NCBI GenBank assembly: GCA_036346395.1
Contig: CM070596.1
Coordinates: 22,854,177-22,918,176 of the forward strand
Reading direction: 5' to 3'
Length of the DNA stretch: 64,000 bases
From: Hsuehochloa calcarea
Taxonomy: Eukaryota; Streptophyta; Magnoliopsida; Poales; Poaceae
Shown here in pieces: positions 46,031-58,700 of this stretch. The notes below the pieces were generated by a model. The model made no database searches and was not told the origin of the DNA. It saw only the letters and a program-made list of their open reading frames with translations. A program made the position numbers and the translations under genes. Within the stretch, counting starts at the first letter, position 1; every line of letters starts with the position of its first letter.

Positions 46031-46973
46031 TGATGAGTCACGGCGGCCCGATCTTCCGATAGGTTTAATTTGGTTCGTCGTGAGGACGTTGACGCTTTGA
46101 GGCTTCGACCAGCGGATCGTCACTCGCATTCGCTACACCCTTGCGCTGTCGTTATCGACCACGCTGCACGCGATCGACCTTACCACGAAGGTTATTGTTC
46201 CCGCAAGCAATCGAAGCAACTCACAAGAACAAGGTAGATGCAATCGAATTGTATTGCGGATATAGATGAAGTTTACAAGTGGGGTTCCTCAAACCGATAA
46301 TCGCGAAGCTGCAGGTTGGCGAGAATAATCTAAGAAAACCCGCCTCTAAACTATGGCGACTCTGTATATATATAGGGGGCGTGAGGAGGTCGACCTAGGG
46401 TTGTGCGGTAGTGGGATGAGGCGTACACAACACGGACTCCGATCTCGCCACGTTTACAAAGTCTTATTAGTTTCCAAAAGCGGTGACGACACCTTGTGTC
46501 GCGTATTTACGGTCGAAGATCTAGTCGTAGGATCGGTCCTAGGGTGGTCTTGAGGAGTCCATGCTATCTTTGGTCATAGATTGTGTTCAACGAGTCTTGT
46601 GCTCGCCTCTCGGTCGTAGAGTGCTCCCAACGAGTCATCTGGTCGTAGGCCTTCTTGAAGTGGTCGTAGGCCTTGCGGGCCCAGTCATGGACCTTCTTGA
46701 ACCGGTCGTAGGCCTTCTTGAAGTGGTCGAGACCTTTTGAGCTGGTCGTAGGCCTTCTTGAAGTGGTCGTAATCCTAGATTTACAGTACAAGTAAATCAT
46801 CTCCATTAGGCAGCATCATAGAGTTCTCAAATAATACACTCAGCCCTAGAAACGATTTTACCTGATAGATTAAGTCACGTGCTCTAGCTCTTGTCATAGG
46901 ACCTTGTAGTCCAACACCCAAATCTGGAAGGTCTTGTGTAGTACGTGTATCCGAAGGAGGGATGTCCTCATCA
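46031..46973 (-). mobile_element. Solo LTR, 943 bp, TSD CCCTA
   Basis: Plus-orientation ends TGATGAGTCACGG and GTCCTCATCA form 7-bp terminal inverted repeats TGATGAG/CTCATCA and are flanked by CCCTA (46026-46030; 46974-46978). On the minus strand it has a TATATATATA box (about 46354-46365). A diverged inverted copy lies at 39105-39777. Confidence 0.9.
46640..46775 (-). repeat. 24-bp tandem repeats in solo LTR
   Basis: Five to six units of TACGACCACTTCAAGAAGGC on the minus strand. In one frame they read YDHFKKA octapeptides without a stop. The inverted copy has three such units near 39115-39175. Confidence 0.75.
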
Positions 46974-46978
46974 CCCTA

Positions 46979-47100
46979 CCAATACACATTTTCAGAACAA
47001 AATGACAACACCTGCGACTACACCTTTTAACACCGGAATGACCACACCCTTCCACTACACCTTTTAAGACCAAAATGACCACACACACCAGCCTTTTCCA
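46979..47100 (+). repeat. Tandem array, right part
   Basis: Three further units of the 45758-46025 array (TTTTCAGAACAAAATGACAACACC and relatives). Confidence 0.85.
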
Positions 47101-47596
47101 ATGAGTAGACATAATTCACCAGCAATCCCACCTTGTCATTCGTCATAATTTCCACCCTCAACACTACACCCTATCCGCTTATAAAAGGATGGAGAAGAGA
47201 ACTGGATGAGAACACTACATGACCACAGCCAACACTTCACTCCAACTTATTTCACACAACAGAGAGAAAGGAGGGACAAGAGAGTGATCGGATTTGTTCT
47301 GCGCAGATGCGCTGGTACTACCGGAGTTTCCATGCCCACAGTGTGTGTACGAAGAATCGGCTTGGATCATTCATTCCATACACCTGATGATCTCCGCTCG
47401 GGCGTACTACACGTGCGAGAATATCCTCATAACATAATCTTACACACACATCAATTTTTCACATCTTATGTTGCATTCCACATATTGCTCACTTCATCCG
47501 TGCACGATGGCAGTAGGAGATGCGTTGCAATTTCTTTCAATGGATGGACGGTCTGAACATGTACGATATGGCGTTCATCGAGCAGAAGTATATGTT
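47101..47596 (+). other. Promoter-like and leader-like sequence, gene not recognised
   Basis: TATAAAA at 47180-47186 follows the tandem array by about 80 bases, and the next 400 bases look like a leader or exon. The last stretch in one frame reads 'QWMDGLNMYDMAFIEQKYMFN' and, with the gypsy element removed, continues after 58892 as 'YAKRPEVF'. The protein is not recognised. It could be a decayed transposon gene or host exon. Confidence 0.4.
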
Positions 47597-47601
47597 CAAC
47601 T

Positions 47602-50600
47602 TGTCGGGACCCCGGGTGTCACATAACCCCGAGACCCTCTGTGCATACCAAGCTAGTCCCATGATCAGTAGCTAGCTTGCACAGTTACAACAATGATGTA
47701 ATCATAACCATTCAACAACGAACTAATGAAGCAGACAAAGTAATATTAATTAAAACAGCAAAGACCTTATGGTCAAGGTTCTTACAAAAGTCGCCTCACA
47801 GGGCTTAGCAACAACAGAGTATCTGGCAGCGGAAATCTCAAAATACGTGGAGCCCAATCGACATGCCCACAGGCAATCGAGTGGAGGACGTGACCTAGAT
47901 CGCAAAGTCTTCAAAGTAGCCTTCTTCGTAGAACTCAACATTTCCTGATTCTTCTGCTGGGACTGATCAACAAAGGGCATAAAGCCGTGAGTACATAAAG
48001 TACTCAGCAAGTCGTAGAGAAATGTATGCACATAGTATTCATGCAAGGCTTAAACAAGGCGGCTTTATGGTTAATTTGCGAGAAAGCAAGTTTAACGATA
48101 AATCTGATAATTAGATTTCAAGCGTGATTTTGAAAGAATAATACATAAATAACCAAGTTCTTTTGAATCAAGCGGTGAACATCCGTTCACTTCCCAACCA
48201 TTCAACCAAACGCTTACATCGAACCAAACCACATTTTTGAAAATACTACCTTGCGCGAAATCACTGTGCATGTCCGTAGCGGGACACGGCTATTCGAATA
48301 GATTTTTGACACTCTGCAGAGGTTGTGCGACTTTACCCACAAGAGATAAATCACTTGTAATGTCCGTCGACACACTTCCGAGGGTGTGCGACTAAGTGAC
48401 TATCACAAGGCCTTTACAAAGTTCCATTTTGCCTCGGTTACGCTCGCTAAGGTTTCGCCATCACGGCCCCTCTTGCGCCAATAATCAACCCTAACAGAAC
48501 CGACTCAAAACTTCCCTAATTAGTTGGCGGTCCGTCCCATACCGGACTTATGGTTGCACGAGGTGACCGGATCAATGACTTGCAAAGTTAAGTCCTTAGT
48601 TGGTCGCTCGGACAAGTCTACCACAACCCAATGTGCATCACACACCCACTCTAGCTTCCTACCTCAAGCCCGAGCATAAATCATTTTTGTTCAATCCCGA
48701 CCAAATGGCAATCCCTGCCATGGCACAACATCTTTTAATAAAAGTGGCCTCACACCACAATTCCATAGTTCCATTAGTCAAATTTCAATAATCATTGAAC
48801 ATGTGATCGAAATCTTTGCGGGTAACTAGAGCATGTCTAAGCAATATCGCTCCCGAGTTGGTAATACAATTGTGTCCAACTAGTATCAACCATCCTAAGG
48901 TGTCCAAGGATATATGTCAATCAAGGAGACATTTCATTTTCAATTCATCAAGGAGGCATAATGGCAATTTGGTAATTATCTACTCCCAAAACCATTTTTA
49001 ATAAAACTAGCCATGCATGATAATTTAATACAATATACATTTGTAAAATGGGTTCAACATGGTCAAAGGCCTCGACTTGCCTTCGTTGCGAGGAGAGGGT
49101 CTTGATCGTCGGGTCGAAGAAATCTTCCAAGCAGGAATCTACACGCGAGAAAAGCAACAAATAAATAAAATAGCACCAAATGAACTCCAAAATTACAAAA
49201 CCAGTACCAAATGAAAGAGGATGAATTTATATGAATTTAGAAATTTGGATCACCCAAATCGGAGTTCGGATGTGAAAGTTATAGCCAAAAGAAGTTTCAA
49301 ATCACATAAAATGATGGATTTAGGGTTTTCCGATTTTCGATTTATTTTCTCTTGAAAAATCGGATTTTGACGTCGGCGCCAGCGCAGCGTCACGCAGCGC
49401 GTTACGTGGCGCCACGCTGGCAGAGGCGCCGACGCTGGCGCCGACGTGGCGCCACGTGGGTGGCCACGTGGGCTCGCCCACGCCTGAGAGAGAGAGAGAG
49501 AGAGAGAGAGGCGGGCGCGGTGGCGGCGGAGAGCTGGAGAAGACGGCGGCGATGGCGCGGGAGAAAGCGGTGGCGGCGAGAACGGCGGCAGAGGCGGCCG
49601 AGCCGAAGAAGAAGGAGAGGCGCGCTAACGCAACCGAGCGAGAGAGAGAAAAGAGAGAGAGAAGAGCGAGGAAAAACCGACGGCTTTATAGGGCTCGCGG
49701 CGGAGGAAAAGCAGCGGAGGCGGCGGGCGCAGCGAGGCGGGGCGAGACGGCACGCAGCGCGACGCGCGCGGAGGCGCGGCGATGCGACGGAGACAGCGCC
49801 GGCGCGAGATTCGCGGCGGCGCGAATCGCGCGGCGTGGAGAGAGAGGCGCGCGCGTGGGGCGATGAGCGAGGCCGTCCGATCCCGTCGGACGGTGGGGAG
49901 CGAGGAGGCGCGGTGAGCGCGGCCGTCCGATTCCGTCGGACGGTGAGTGAAGAGCGCGGCGGAGAGAGCAAGCGAGCGCCGTCCGATTCGTCGGACGGTG
50001 GGAAGCGGAAAAAGCGCGGCGCTGGAGGGCGTCGGATCGCGATCAACGGCGGAGAAGAGAGAGAGCGCGGCGAGGGAAGCGAACGGCGCGGCGGCGGAAC
50101 GGCCGGATCTTGATCCAACGGTCGAGAAGAAAGAGCGGCGGCGAACGAGAGCGGCGGATGGAGATCCAACGGCCGAGCGGTGCGCGCGGAGCGGCGGCGC
50201 ATGAGCGAGGCGGGCAGGAGGCAGGCGGCTGGGAATAGGGGATGGGCGGAGGATTCGCCCACGCACAGAAAATAGATTTTAAATACCTTTTTCAATTCAG
50301 AAATTCAAATAAAACAAAAGGCAAATTAGAAAATAGCAAATAGACTCCAAAAATTCTAGAAAAATTCACAGAAATTACTTGAATTATTCTAGACTTAATA
50401 AAAATACTTTCAACTTTAAATTGTCTTTTTCTTTTACAAATAAAATAATTTTTCCATTTCGGATAAAACAAAAATCAATTTCTAAAATCCAATAAATCCA
50501 AGAAAATTCTCAAAATAATAATTTTGATTTTAAATTCTAGAAATCTCAATCAAACCAAATTTTAATTTAATTGAAGATTGATTAACTCATATTAAATGCA

Positions 50601-50699
50601 AATGGATTTTGGAATTTCCAAATTAAGCTTTTGACGAATAGAAACAAATGGTTCTCATTTTAAAATTTTTCAAAAACTCCTGAAAAACGGGACGTTACA
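47602..50699 (-). repeat. 3' LTR of gypsy element
   Basis: Plus-orientation ends TGTCGGGACCCCGGG and GGGACGTTACA. Contains the conserved block at 48263-48420, a (GA)n microsatellite (49483-49510), a GC-rich section with three hairpins (49873-49998) and an AT-rich end. Open frames of up to 297 codons on both strands in the GC-rich part are composition artefacts. Confidence 0.9.
49873..49998. repeat. Three CCGTCCGA…TCGGACGG hairpins in LTR
   Basis: Inverted repeats at 49873-49893, 49923-49943 and 49979-49998, 8-bp arms with 4-5-base loops, spaced by about 35-50 bases. The other LTR keeps all three at 58050-58070, 58097-58117 and 58160-58179, with a mismatch in two. Confidence 0.8.
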
Positions 50700-50718
50700 A
50701 ACCTACCCCTCTTAAAGG
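50700..50718 (-). promoter_or_regulatory. Polypurine tract of gypsy element
   Basis: AAGAGGGGTAGGTT on the minus strand directly before the 3' LTR start TGTAACGTCCC. Confidence 0.75.
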
Positions 50719-53700
50719 GAATCTCGACCCCGAGATTCAGGCTGACTAGAGAATAGGCGGGGAAACTCAGCCTTCAAGTCATCTTCTCGTTCCCAAGTGG
50801 CTTCTTCTTCGGTGTGGTTGCTCCAATGGACCTTGCGTAACGGATGATCTTGCTTCTTGTCACTCGCTCTGCTACTTCCAAGATCTTGATGGGATGCTCC
50901 TTGTAGGTGAGGTCTTCTTGCAGGGCAATTGATTCCACTGGCATCTGCTCTTCGGGCACACGCAAACACTTCTTCATTGCGACACGTGGAAGACATTATG
51001 CACATCGGCGGTGGCGGAAGGTCCAGCCCAGTAGCGACTTCTCCTCTTGGGCTAGGCGGGAAAGGTCCGATGTACCTTGGTGCAAGCTTTCCACTTACTC
51101 AAAGCGACATCCCTTTAGAGAGGTGACACCTTCAGTACACATGATCACCAGTGCAAAAGCTAGATCTCGCGCGGTTATCGGCATAACTCTTCTGCTCGGT
51201 GCATCTTGTTTTCGACCTTTCTCGATTGATTGAACTTGCTTTTTGGCTTTTCCAAAATATCGGCCCAAACACTTGTCTTTCGCCTACTTCATTCCAATAC
51301 AACGGTGTTCGCATTTTCTTCCATAAAGGGCTTCAAATGGAGACATCTGGAGGCTTGAGTGATAAGCGTTGTTATAGGAAAACTCGCATAAGGTAGCATT
51401 TGATCCCAATCTGGTCGATTGGCTAAGGCACAAGCCCTTAACATATCTTCTAGGATTTGATTTACTCTTTCGTCACATCCATCCGTCTGGGATGGTAAGT
51501 ATCTTGAAATTTAGATTAGTACCCAAAACATTTGTGCAACTTCGCCAAAATCTTGAGGTGAAGCGGGTTCCTCGATCGACACGATCTTCTTGGCACTCCA
51601 TCCGCACACTATCTTTGCCATGTACAATTACGCGATCTATCACGAGTAAGTAGTCTTGGTGGGAGAAAGTGAGCAACTTTGGTTAGGCGATCCACAATTA
51701 CCGGATAGAATCATATCGACCTTGTCCTTGGCAAACCGGTGATAAAATCCATGCCAATTTCTTCCCACTTCCATTCGGGCACTTTCAAGGGTTGCGAGGA
51801 GTCCAAGAGGTCTTTGATGCTCGGCTTTAACTCGCTGACAGACATCACACTGAGCTACATACTCGGCAATCTCACGCTTCATGCTAGGCCACCAATACAT
51901 TTCTTTAAGGTCTTGGTACATCTTTGTGCCTCCAGGGTGAATGGAGTACAAAGTTTCATGGGCTTCCTTGAGTATCACCGCTAAGCTCTTTCGATCTGGA
52001 ATACAAATTCGCTTGTCAAACCAAATGGTGCCTTGCTCATCTTCTGAAAATCTCAGGGCTTTACCTTTCTTCATGTTGCTCTTAATTTCCTTAATATTGG
52101 CATCTTCAACTTGAGCTTCCTTGATCTGATTCCGCAAAGTGGGTTGAACTTCTAAGGCAGCTAGATAACCTTCCTCAACCAACTCTAACTTGAGCTTCAG
52201 GAACTCTTCATGAAGGGCGGGCTGATTTTCCTTGATCGACAGGGTATTGCAGTAGATTTTTCTGCTCAAGGCATCTGCCACAACATTAGCTTTGCCTGGG
52301 TGGTAATGGATTCCAATATCATAATCCTTGATTAACTCTAACCACCTTCTTTGCCTCATATTAAGATCAGCCTGAGTGAAAATGTACTTCAAGCTCTTAT
52401 GGTCCGTGTAGACTTCACAGCGATTACCAATAAGGTAATGACGCCATATCTTTAGAGCATGCACTACGGCAGCTAACTCCAAGTCATGGGTGGGGTAATT
52501 CACTTCATGAGGCCTCAACTGACGGGAAGCATAGGCTACTACCTTCCTTTCTTGCATCAGGACACAACCAAGTCCTTGTCGGGATGCATCACAGAAAATC
52601 TCAAAATCCTTCCGGACATCGGGCAAAATCAACACCGGAGCTGTTGTCAGACGCTTCTTTAACTCTTGAAAACTTTGCTCACAATCTGTTGTCCAAGCAA
52701 ATTTCTTTTCTTTCTTCAAGCTCATTGAGTGAGGGTCTTGCTATCTTGGAGAATCCTTCTATGAATCGACGATAGTATCCCGCCATTCAAGAAAACTTCG
52801 ACTGAGGCAATCGACTTGGGTGACTCCCAATTAAGCACATCCTTAACCTTGCTAGGGTTAACAGATACTCCTTCTGCAGACATGACATGTCCCAAGAAAG
52901 TAACTTCTTTCATCCAAAACTCACACTTGCTGAATTTAGCATAGAGTTGATGATCTCTAAGCTTATTCAGACCAAACGGAGGTGCTCTTCATGCTCTTCT
53001 TCACTCTTGGAATACACCAAAATATCGTCAATGAAGACAATGACGAACTTATCCAAATACTCCATGAATACTTTATTCATCAAGTTCATAAAGTAGCGTG
53101 GGCATTGGTCAATCCAAATGACATGACCGTGAACTCATACAGATCCATACCGGTTGAGAAAGCTGTCTTGGGAATATCTTACGACGAATCTTCAACTGGT
53201 GGTATCGACCTCAAGTCTATCTTGGAGAACACTCGGCTCCTTTTAACCGATCAAACAAATCATCGATCCAGGCGGAGGGTACTTGTTCTTGATGGTGACC
53301 TCATTGAGGCTCGGTAATCCACACACATCCGTTGGGTGCCATCCTTCTTTGCAACAAAGATCACTTTGGGCTCCCCAAGGTGAAGAACTTCGGTCGGACA
53401 AAACCTTTCTCTTGCATTTCTTCAATTTGCTTCTTGATTCAACCAAATCATTGTGAGCAATCAGAGGGTCTCTTGAAAATAGGGCAGTTCTGGAACAAGA
53501 TTGATGACAAACTCCAAGTCTCGATGCAGCGGCATTCGGGTAGGTCATCGGGAAAGACATCCGGGAACTCTCGACTCATGGCACTTCTTCCAAAGATACA
53601 ACGCCGCATCGCAGACAAAAGATCCGGCTAGCTTCTCGGGAGGCTTCAAACTTTACCTTGGTTCCATCCGGATGACCAAAGTGATGCTTCTACCACCACA

Positions 53701-55750
53701 ATCCAAGAGGGCTTGGTGATTGGCAAGCCAATCCATTCCCAAAATCACATCAAGAGACTTGGTGTCTATGATGATGAGATTAGCAAGGAATTCTACCCTT
53801 CTATGGTCACTTTAACCTTAGGGCAACCTTGGTTCGTACTCAATTCGAACCGGAGATCGAACCAACAAAACACTTTTAAGAGGCAAAACTTCCAATGGTG
53901 CCTTTCAAAAAACTCCAGAAACAAACGAATGCGAAGCTCGAATCAAACAAAGCAGTGGCAGTCTTTGAATTGACAAGGAACTTACCCAAAGACGACGTCC
54001 GGCCGCTCTGGGCTTCCTCCACAGTGGTGTGGTTCACACGACCTCTTCCAAAAGGCCGAGGAGACTTGGTAGTGCGGATGGAGTTTGAGGGCTCCACGTG
54101 CGACTCCGGAGTGGGGTCTGGTCGGGTGGCTCCCATGTTGAAACGAGCAGGAGAAGGGCCTTGCCTCTGCGGCAGCTATTTGGCGAAGTGCCCGGTGATG
54201 GCACTTAAAGCGGTGATCCCAGTGCAGGTTGACATTCCTTGGGCTCTTTGGTTCTTTGGAGCCGTTGAAGCCGCGTCACTTTGGGCTGGCCGGGCGAGAG
54301 TCTTTGCTCTGAGGGCTCAAGGTGACAGTGAGCAACACAGGCGGGAGGCGGCACATTCATTCGACTCTGGGAGTGAGACCGATGGGCACCGCATCTTTGC
54401 ATCATCTTTCTCTTGCGGGATTCTTCAAGCTCACGGCGGATTCTTCGATGAGCATGGCCTTGTTCACCAAGTGCCGGAAATCAATAGTCATTCCCAATGA
54501 CTTGCACCTTCAAGCGGGGTTGAGTCCTCTCTTGAAGCGCTTGGCGGGCATCATCGTGGCAACGTCCTGCGGGGCATAACGGGACAACCGAGTGAATCTG
54601 TTAAGATATTCACTCACCGACGTGTTGCCTTTTTGCGACTCACGGAGCTCATTCTTCTTCATTTCCACCTTTCCATCGGGGATATGGGAGTGGCGGAAAG
54701 CTCCGAAAACTCGGCCCAAGTGATACTCTCGGGGTTTCCATGGCGGCACAATAGTTCTCCCACCATTCTCGCAGCGGTACCTTCAAGGCGGTGGGTGGCA
54801 TCTGAACCTTCTCGCGATCATCACAACGGGTGATAGCGAGCTTCTTTCCATGGAACGTAACCGGTCATTCTGCGTCCAATGGCTCGGAGGAGCTAGAGAA
54901 AGTGGGCGGATGGGTCCTCAAAAACTCGCCACTGGGTGAGGAAAAGCGGGGGTGGGCGAGGCGTGCGTGGCGCTTGATCGGCATTACGATTCATCATCTG
55001 CGAGAAGGGCGCAGTGGGTGCAGTTCTGGCGATTCATCATCGAGTCATGTTCGCATCAAAGAGCTCATCACCGCGTCGGGCGCCATGAACCGACTCAAAC
55101 CGGATCTGCTGGCGGCTCGGGAAGACGGGCATCGGCGCTTGGAGTCTCATCGGCTTGCGGAGTTGCGGTCCGAACCATCTGCGACAAAACTTCTTTGGTT
55201 TAATAGGCGAGAAGAAGAAAGCAATTTAGATGCGAGGAAAGCACGGAGATGAGCGAGGAACAAGGAGATAGATGGATCAACCTAATGCGGACAAAATTGG
55301 TTTTACCTAACTAACGGATAGCCAGGAAAGCTATCAAGAAGCAAACAAAAGGGACACTTAAGCACAAAAGCACTATTACGCAGACTAAACGACTCTAAAA
55401 CTAGGGAGGCGACTACAAATCTAATCTTTACGGAGGGCAACTTGAAACAATCTGCGGATCTTGAACTTCCAAAACTTCCATTGCTTGATCTTGAAGGGCT
55501 CGATCCTAGGGATAATCCAGAGATGAGGAGTCAAATTAAATTTGAAAACCAAGTTCGTAAAAGATAAGATGAAAGAACTCAAGAATGATATAAGAGGGTA
55601 AGATGATAAGAAAAGAATAGAATAAGATAAGAAAGAATGAGAATAAGATGAGAGAAGAATATCTAGCAAGTTAATTGGTTGGTTTGATTTAGAAAATATA
55701 TTTTGAATCTTTGACTAAGACGACCAATCTAACTAAAGGCCACGCCCTCG
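50719..55750 (-). CDS. gag-pol: Gypsy gag-pol polyprotein (frameshifted)
   Basis: Minus strand. Gag: 54749-54510 reads 'GKVEMKKNELRESQKGNTSVSEYLNRFTRLSRYAPQDVAT', and a damaged CCHC knuckle lies near 54150-54215. Protease side: 'LDVILGMDWLANHQ' at about 53714-53755. RT: catalytic 'FIDDILVYSKSEEEHEEHL' near 52985-53036. RNase H and integrase, best-preserved frame 52725-51640: FCDASRQGLG, DLELAAV, YTDHKSL and VADALSR acidic residues, then HHCC finger (HPGGTKMYQDLKEMYWWPSM…CDVCQ). The DDE core is largely broken. The C terminus (51005-50712) reads 'HTEEEATWEREDDLKAEFPRLF', a chromodomain-like tail. The protein would direct particle formation, reverse transcription and targeting to heterochromatin. 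Frames change every few hundred bases through tiny indels. Confidence 0.85.
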
Positions 55751-55754
55751 ATCG

Positions 55755-55775
55755 ATATGGCTCGATACCATCTCT
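55755..55775 (-). promoter_or_regulatory. Primer-binding site of gypsy element
   Basis: TGGTATCGAGCCATATC on the minus strand a few bases from the 5' LTR end. It resembles the tRNA-iMet type TGGTATCAGAGC with one base missing. Confidence 0.65.
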
Positions 55776-58700
55776 TGTCGGGACCGGGTGTCACATAACC
55801 CCGAGACCCTCTGTGCATACCAAGCTAGTCCCATGATCGGTAGCTAGCTTGCAGTTACAACAATGATGTAATCATAACCATTCAACAACGAACTAATGAA
55901 GCGCATAAAGTAATATTAATTAAAACAAGAAAGACCTTATGGTCAAGGTTCTTACAAAAGTCGCCTCACGTGGCTTAGCAACAACAGAGTATCTGGCAGC
56001 GGAAATCTCAAAAATACGTGGAGCCCAATCGACATGCCCACAGGCAATCGAGTGGAGGACGTGACCTAGATCGCAAAGTCTTCAAAGTAGCCTTCTTCGT
56101 AGAACTCAACATTTCTGATTCTTCATTGATGATCAACAAAGGGCATAAAGCCGTGAGTACATAAAGTACTCAAGAAGTCGTGAGAAATGTATGCACATAG
56201 TATTCATGCAAGGCTTAAACAAGATGGCTTTATGGTTAATTTGCGTAAAGCAAGTTTAACGAAGAATACAATAATTAGATTTCAAAGCAGGATTTTGAAA
56301 GAATAATACATAAATAACCAAGTTCTTTTGAATCAAACAGTGAACATCCCGTTCACTTCCCAACCATTCCAACCAAACGCTTACATCGAACCAAACCACA
56401 TTTTTGAAAATACTACCCTTGCGAAATCACTGTGCATGTCCGTGAATCGGGACACGGCTATTCGAATAGATTTTGACACTCTGCAGAGGTTGTGCACTTT
56501 ACCCACAAGAGATAAATCACTTGTAATGTCCGTCGACACACTTCCGAGGGTGTGCGACTAAGTGACTATCACAAGGCCTTTACAAAGTTCCATTTTGCCT
56601 CGGTTACGCTCGCTAAGGTTTCGCCATCACGGCCCCTCTTGCGCCAATAATCAACCCTAACAGAACCGACTCAAAACTTCCCTAATTAGTTGGCCAGGTC
56701 CGTCCCATACCGGACTTATGGTTGCACGAGGTGACCCAGATCAATGACTTGCAAAGTTAAGTCCTTAGTTGGCTGCTCAGACAAGTCTACCACAACCCAA
56801 TGTGCATCACACACCCACTCTAGCTTCCTACCTCAAGCCCGAGCATAAATCATTTTTGTTCATTCCCGACCAAATGGCAATCCCTGCCATGGCACAACAT
56901 CTTTTAATAAAAGTGGCCTCACACCACAATTCCATAGTTCCATTAGTCAAATTTCAATAATCATTGAACATGTGATCGAAAGTACTGCGGGTAACTAGAG
57001 CATGTCTAAGCAATAATACGCTCCCGAGTTGGTAATACAATTGTGTCCAACTAGTATCAACCATCCTAAGGTGTCCAAGGATATATGTCAATCAAGGAGA
57101 CATTTCATTTTCAATTCATCAAGGAGGCATAATGGCAATTTGGTAATTATCTACTCCCAAAACCATTTTTAATAAAACTAGCCATGCATGATAATTTAAT
57201 ACAATATACATTTGTAAAATGGGTTCAACATGGTCAAAGGCCTACGACTTGCCTTCGTTGTGAGGAGAGGGTCTTGATCGTCGGTCGAAGAAATCTTCCA
57301 AACGCGGAATCTACACGCATGAGAAAAGCAACAAATAAATAAAATAGCACCAAATGAACTCCAAAATTACAAAACCAGTACCAAATGAAAGAGGATGAAT
57401 TTATATGAATTTAGAAATTTGGATCACCCAAATCGGAGTTCGGATGTGAAAGTTATAGCCAAAAGAAGTTTCAAATCACATAAAATGATGGATTTAGGGT
57501 TTTTCCGATTTTCCAGATTTATTTTTCTACTGAAAAATCGGATTTTGACGTCGGCGCCGCAAGCGCACACGCGCGCGTTGCGTGGCGACCACGCGGCAGG
57601 CGGCGACGCGGCGCCGACGTGGCGCCACGTGGGTGGCCACGTGGGCTCGGGCCTGGTCGAGAGAGAGAGAGAGAGAGAGAGAGAGCGGCGCGGCGCGGCG
57701 GCGGCCGAGCCGAGAAGACGGGCGATGGCGCGGGAGAAAGCGGTGGCGGCGGAGAACGGCGACGCAGAGGCGGCGAGCCGGGAAGAAGAAGGAGAGGCGC
57801 GCGAACGCAACCGAGCGAGAGAGAGAGAAAAGAGAGAGAAGACGGGGAAAAACCGACGGCTTTATAGGGCTGTGGCGGAGAAAAGCAGCGAGCGGCGGGC
57901 GCGGCGAGGCGGGCGAGGCGAGCACGGCACGGCGCGGACGCGACGGAGGCGCGGCGATGCGACGGACGCGCGCCGGCGCGAGATTCGCGGCAGCGCGAAT
58001 CGCGCGGCGTGGGAGAGAGAGAGAGGCGGCGTCGGGACGATGAGCGAGGCCGTCCGATCCCGTCGGACGGTGGGAGCGAGGCGCGGTGTGCGCGAGCCGT
58101 CCGATTCCGACGGACGGTGAGGAGGAGTGAAGAGGCGCGGCGGGAGACGAAGCGGGCGCCGTCCGATTCGACGGACGGTGGGAAGCGGAAAAAGCGCGGG
58201 CGCGGAGGGCGTCGGATCGCGATCCAACGGCGGAGAAGAGAGAGAGCGGCGAGGGAAAGCGAACGGCGCGCGGCGAACGGAACGGCCGGATCTTGATCCA
58301 ACGGTCGAGAAGAAAGAGCGGCGCTGGCGAACGAAGCTACGGATGGAGATCCAACGGCCAGAGCGGGCGCATGGAGCGGAGCATGAGCTGGCGAGGCGGC
58401 CGCAGGAGGCGGCGGGCGGGGAATAGGGATGGGCGGAGGATTCGGCCCACGCACAGAAAATAGATTTTAAATACCTTTTTCAATTCAGAAATTCAAATAA
58501 AACAAAAGGCAAATTAGAAAATAGCAAATAGACTCCAAAAATTCTAGAAAAATTCACAGAAATTACTTGAATTATTCTAGACTTAATAAAAATACTTTCA
58601 ACTTTAAATTGTCTTTTTCTTTTACAAATAAAATAATTTTTCCATTTCGGATAAAACAAAAATCAATTTCTAAAATCCAATAAATCCAAGAAAATTCTCA

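Noticed and set aside
49352..50295. Open frames up to 297 codons on both strands in the gypsy 3' LTR
   Set aside because: Low-complexity Arg/Ala/Ser-rich translations in overlapping frames, caused by GC-rich LTR sequence. The same occurs in the other LTR (57395-58454).
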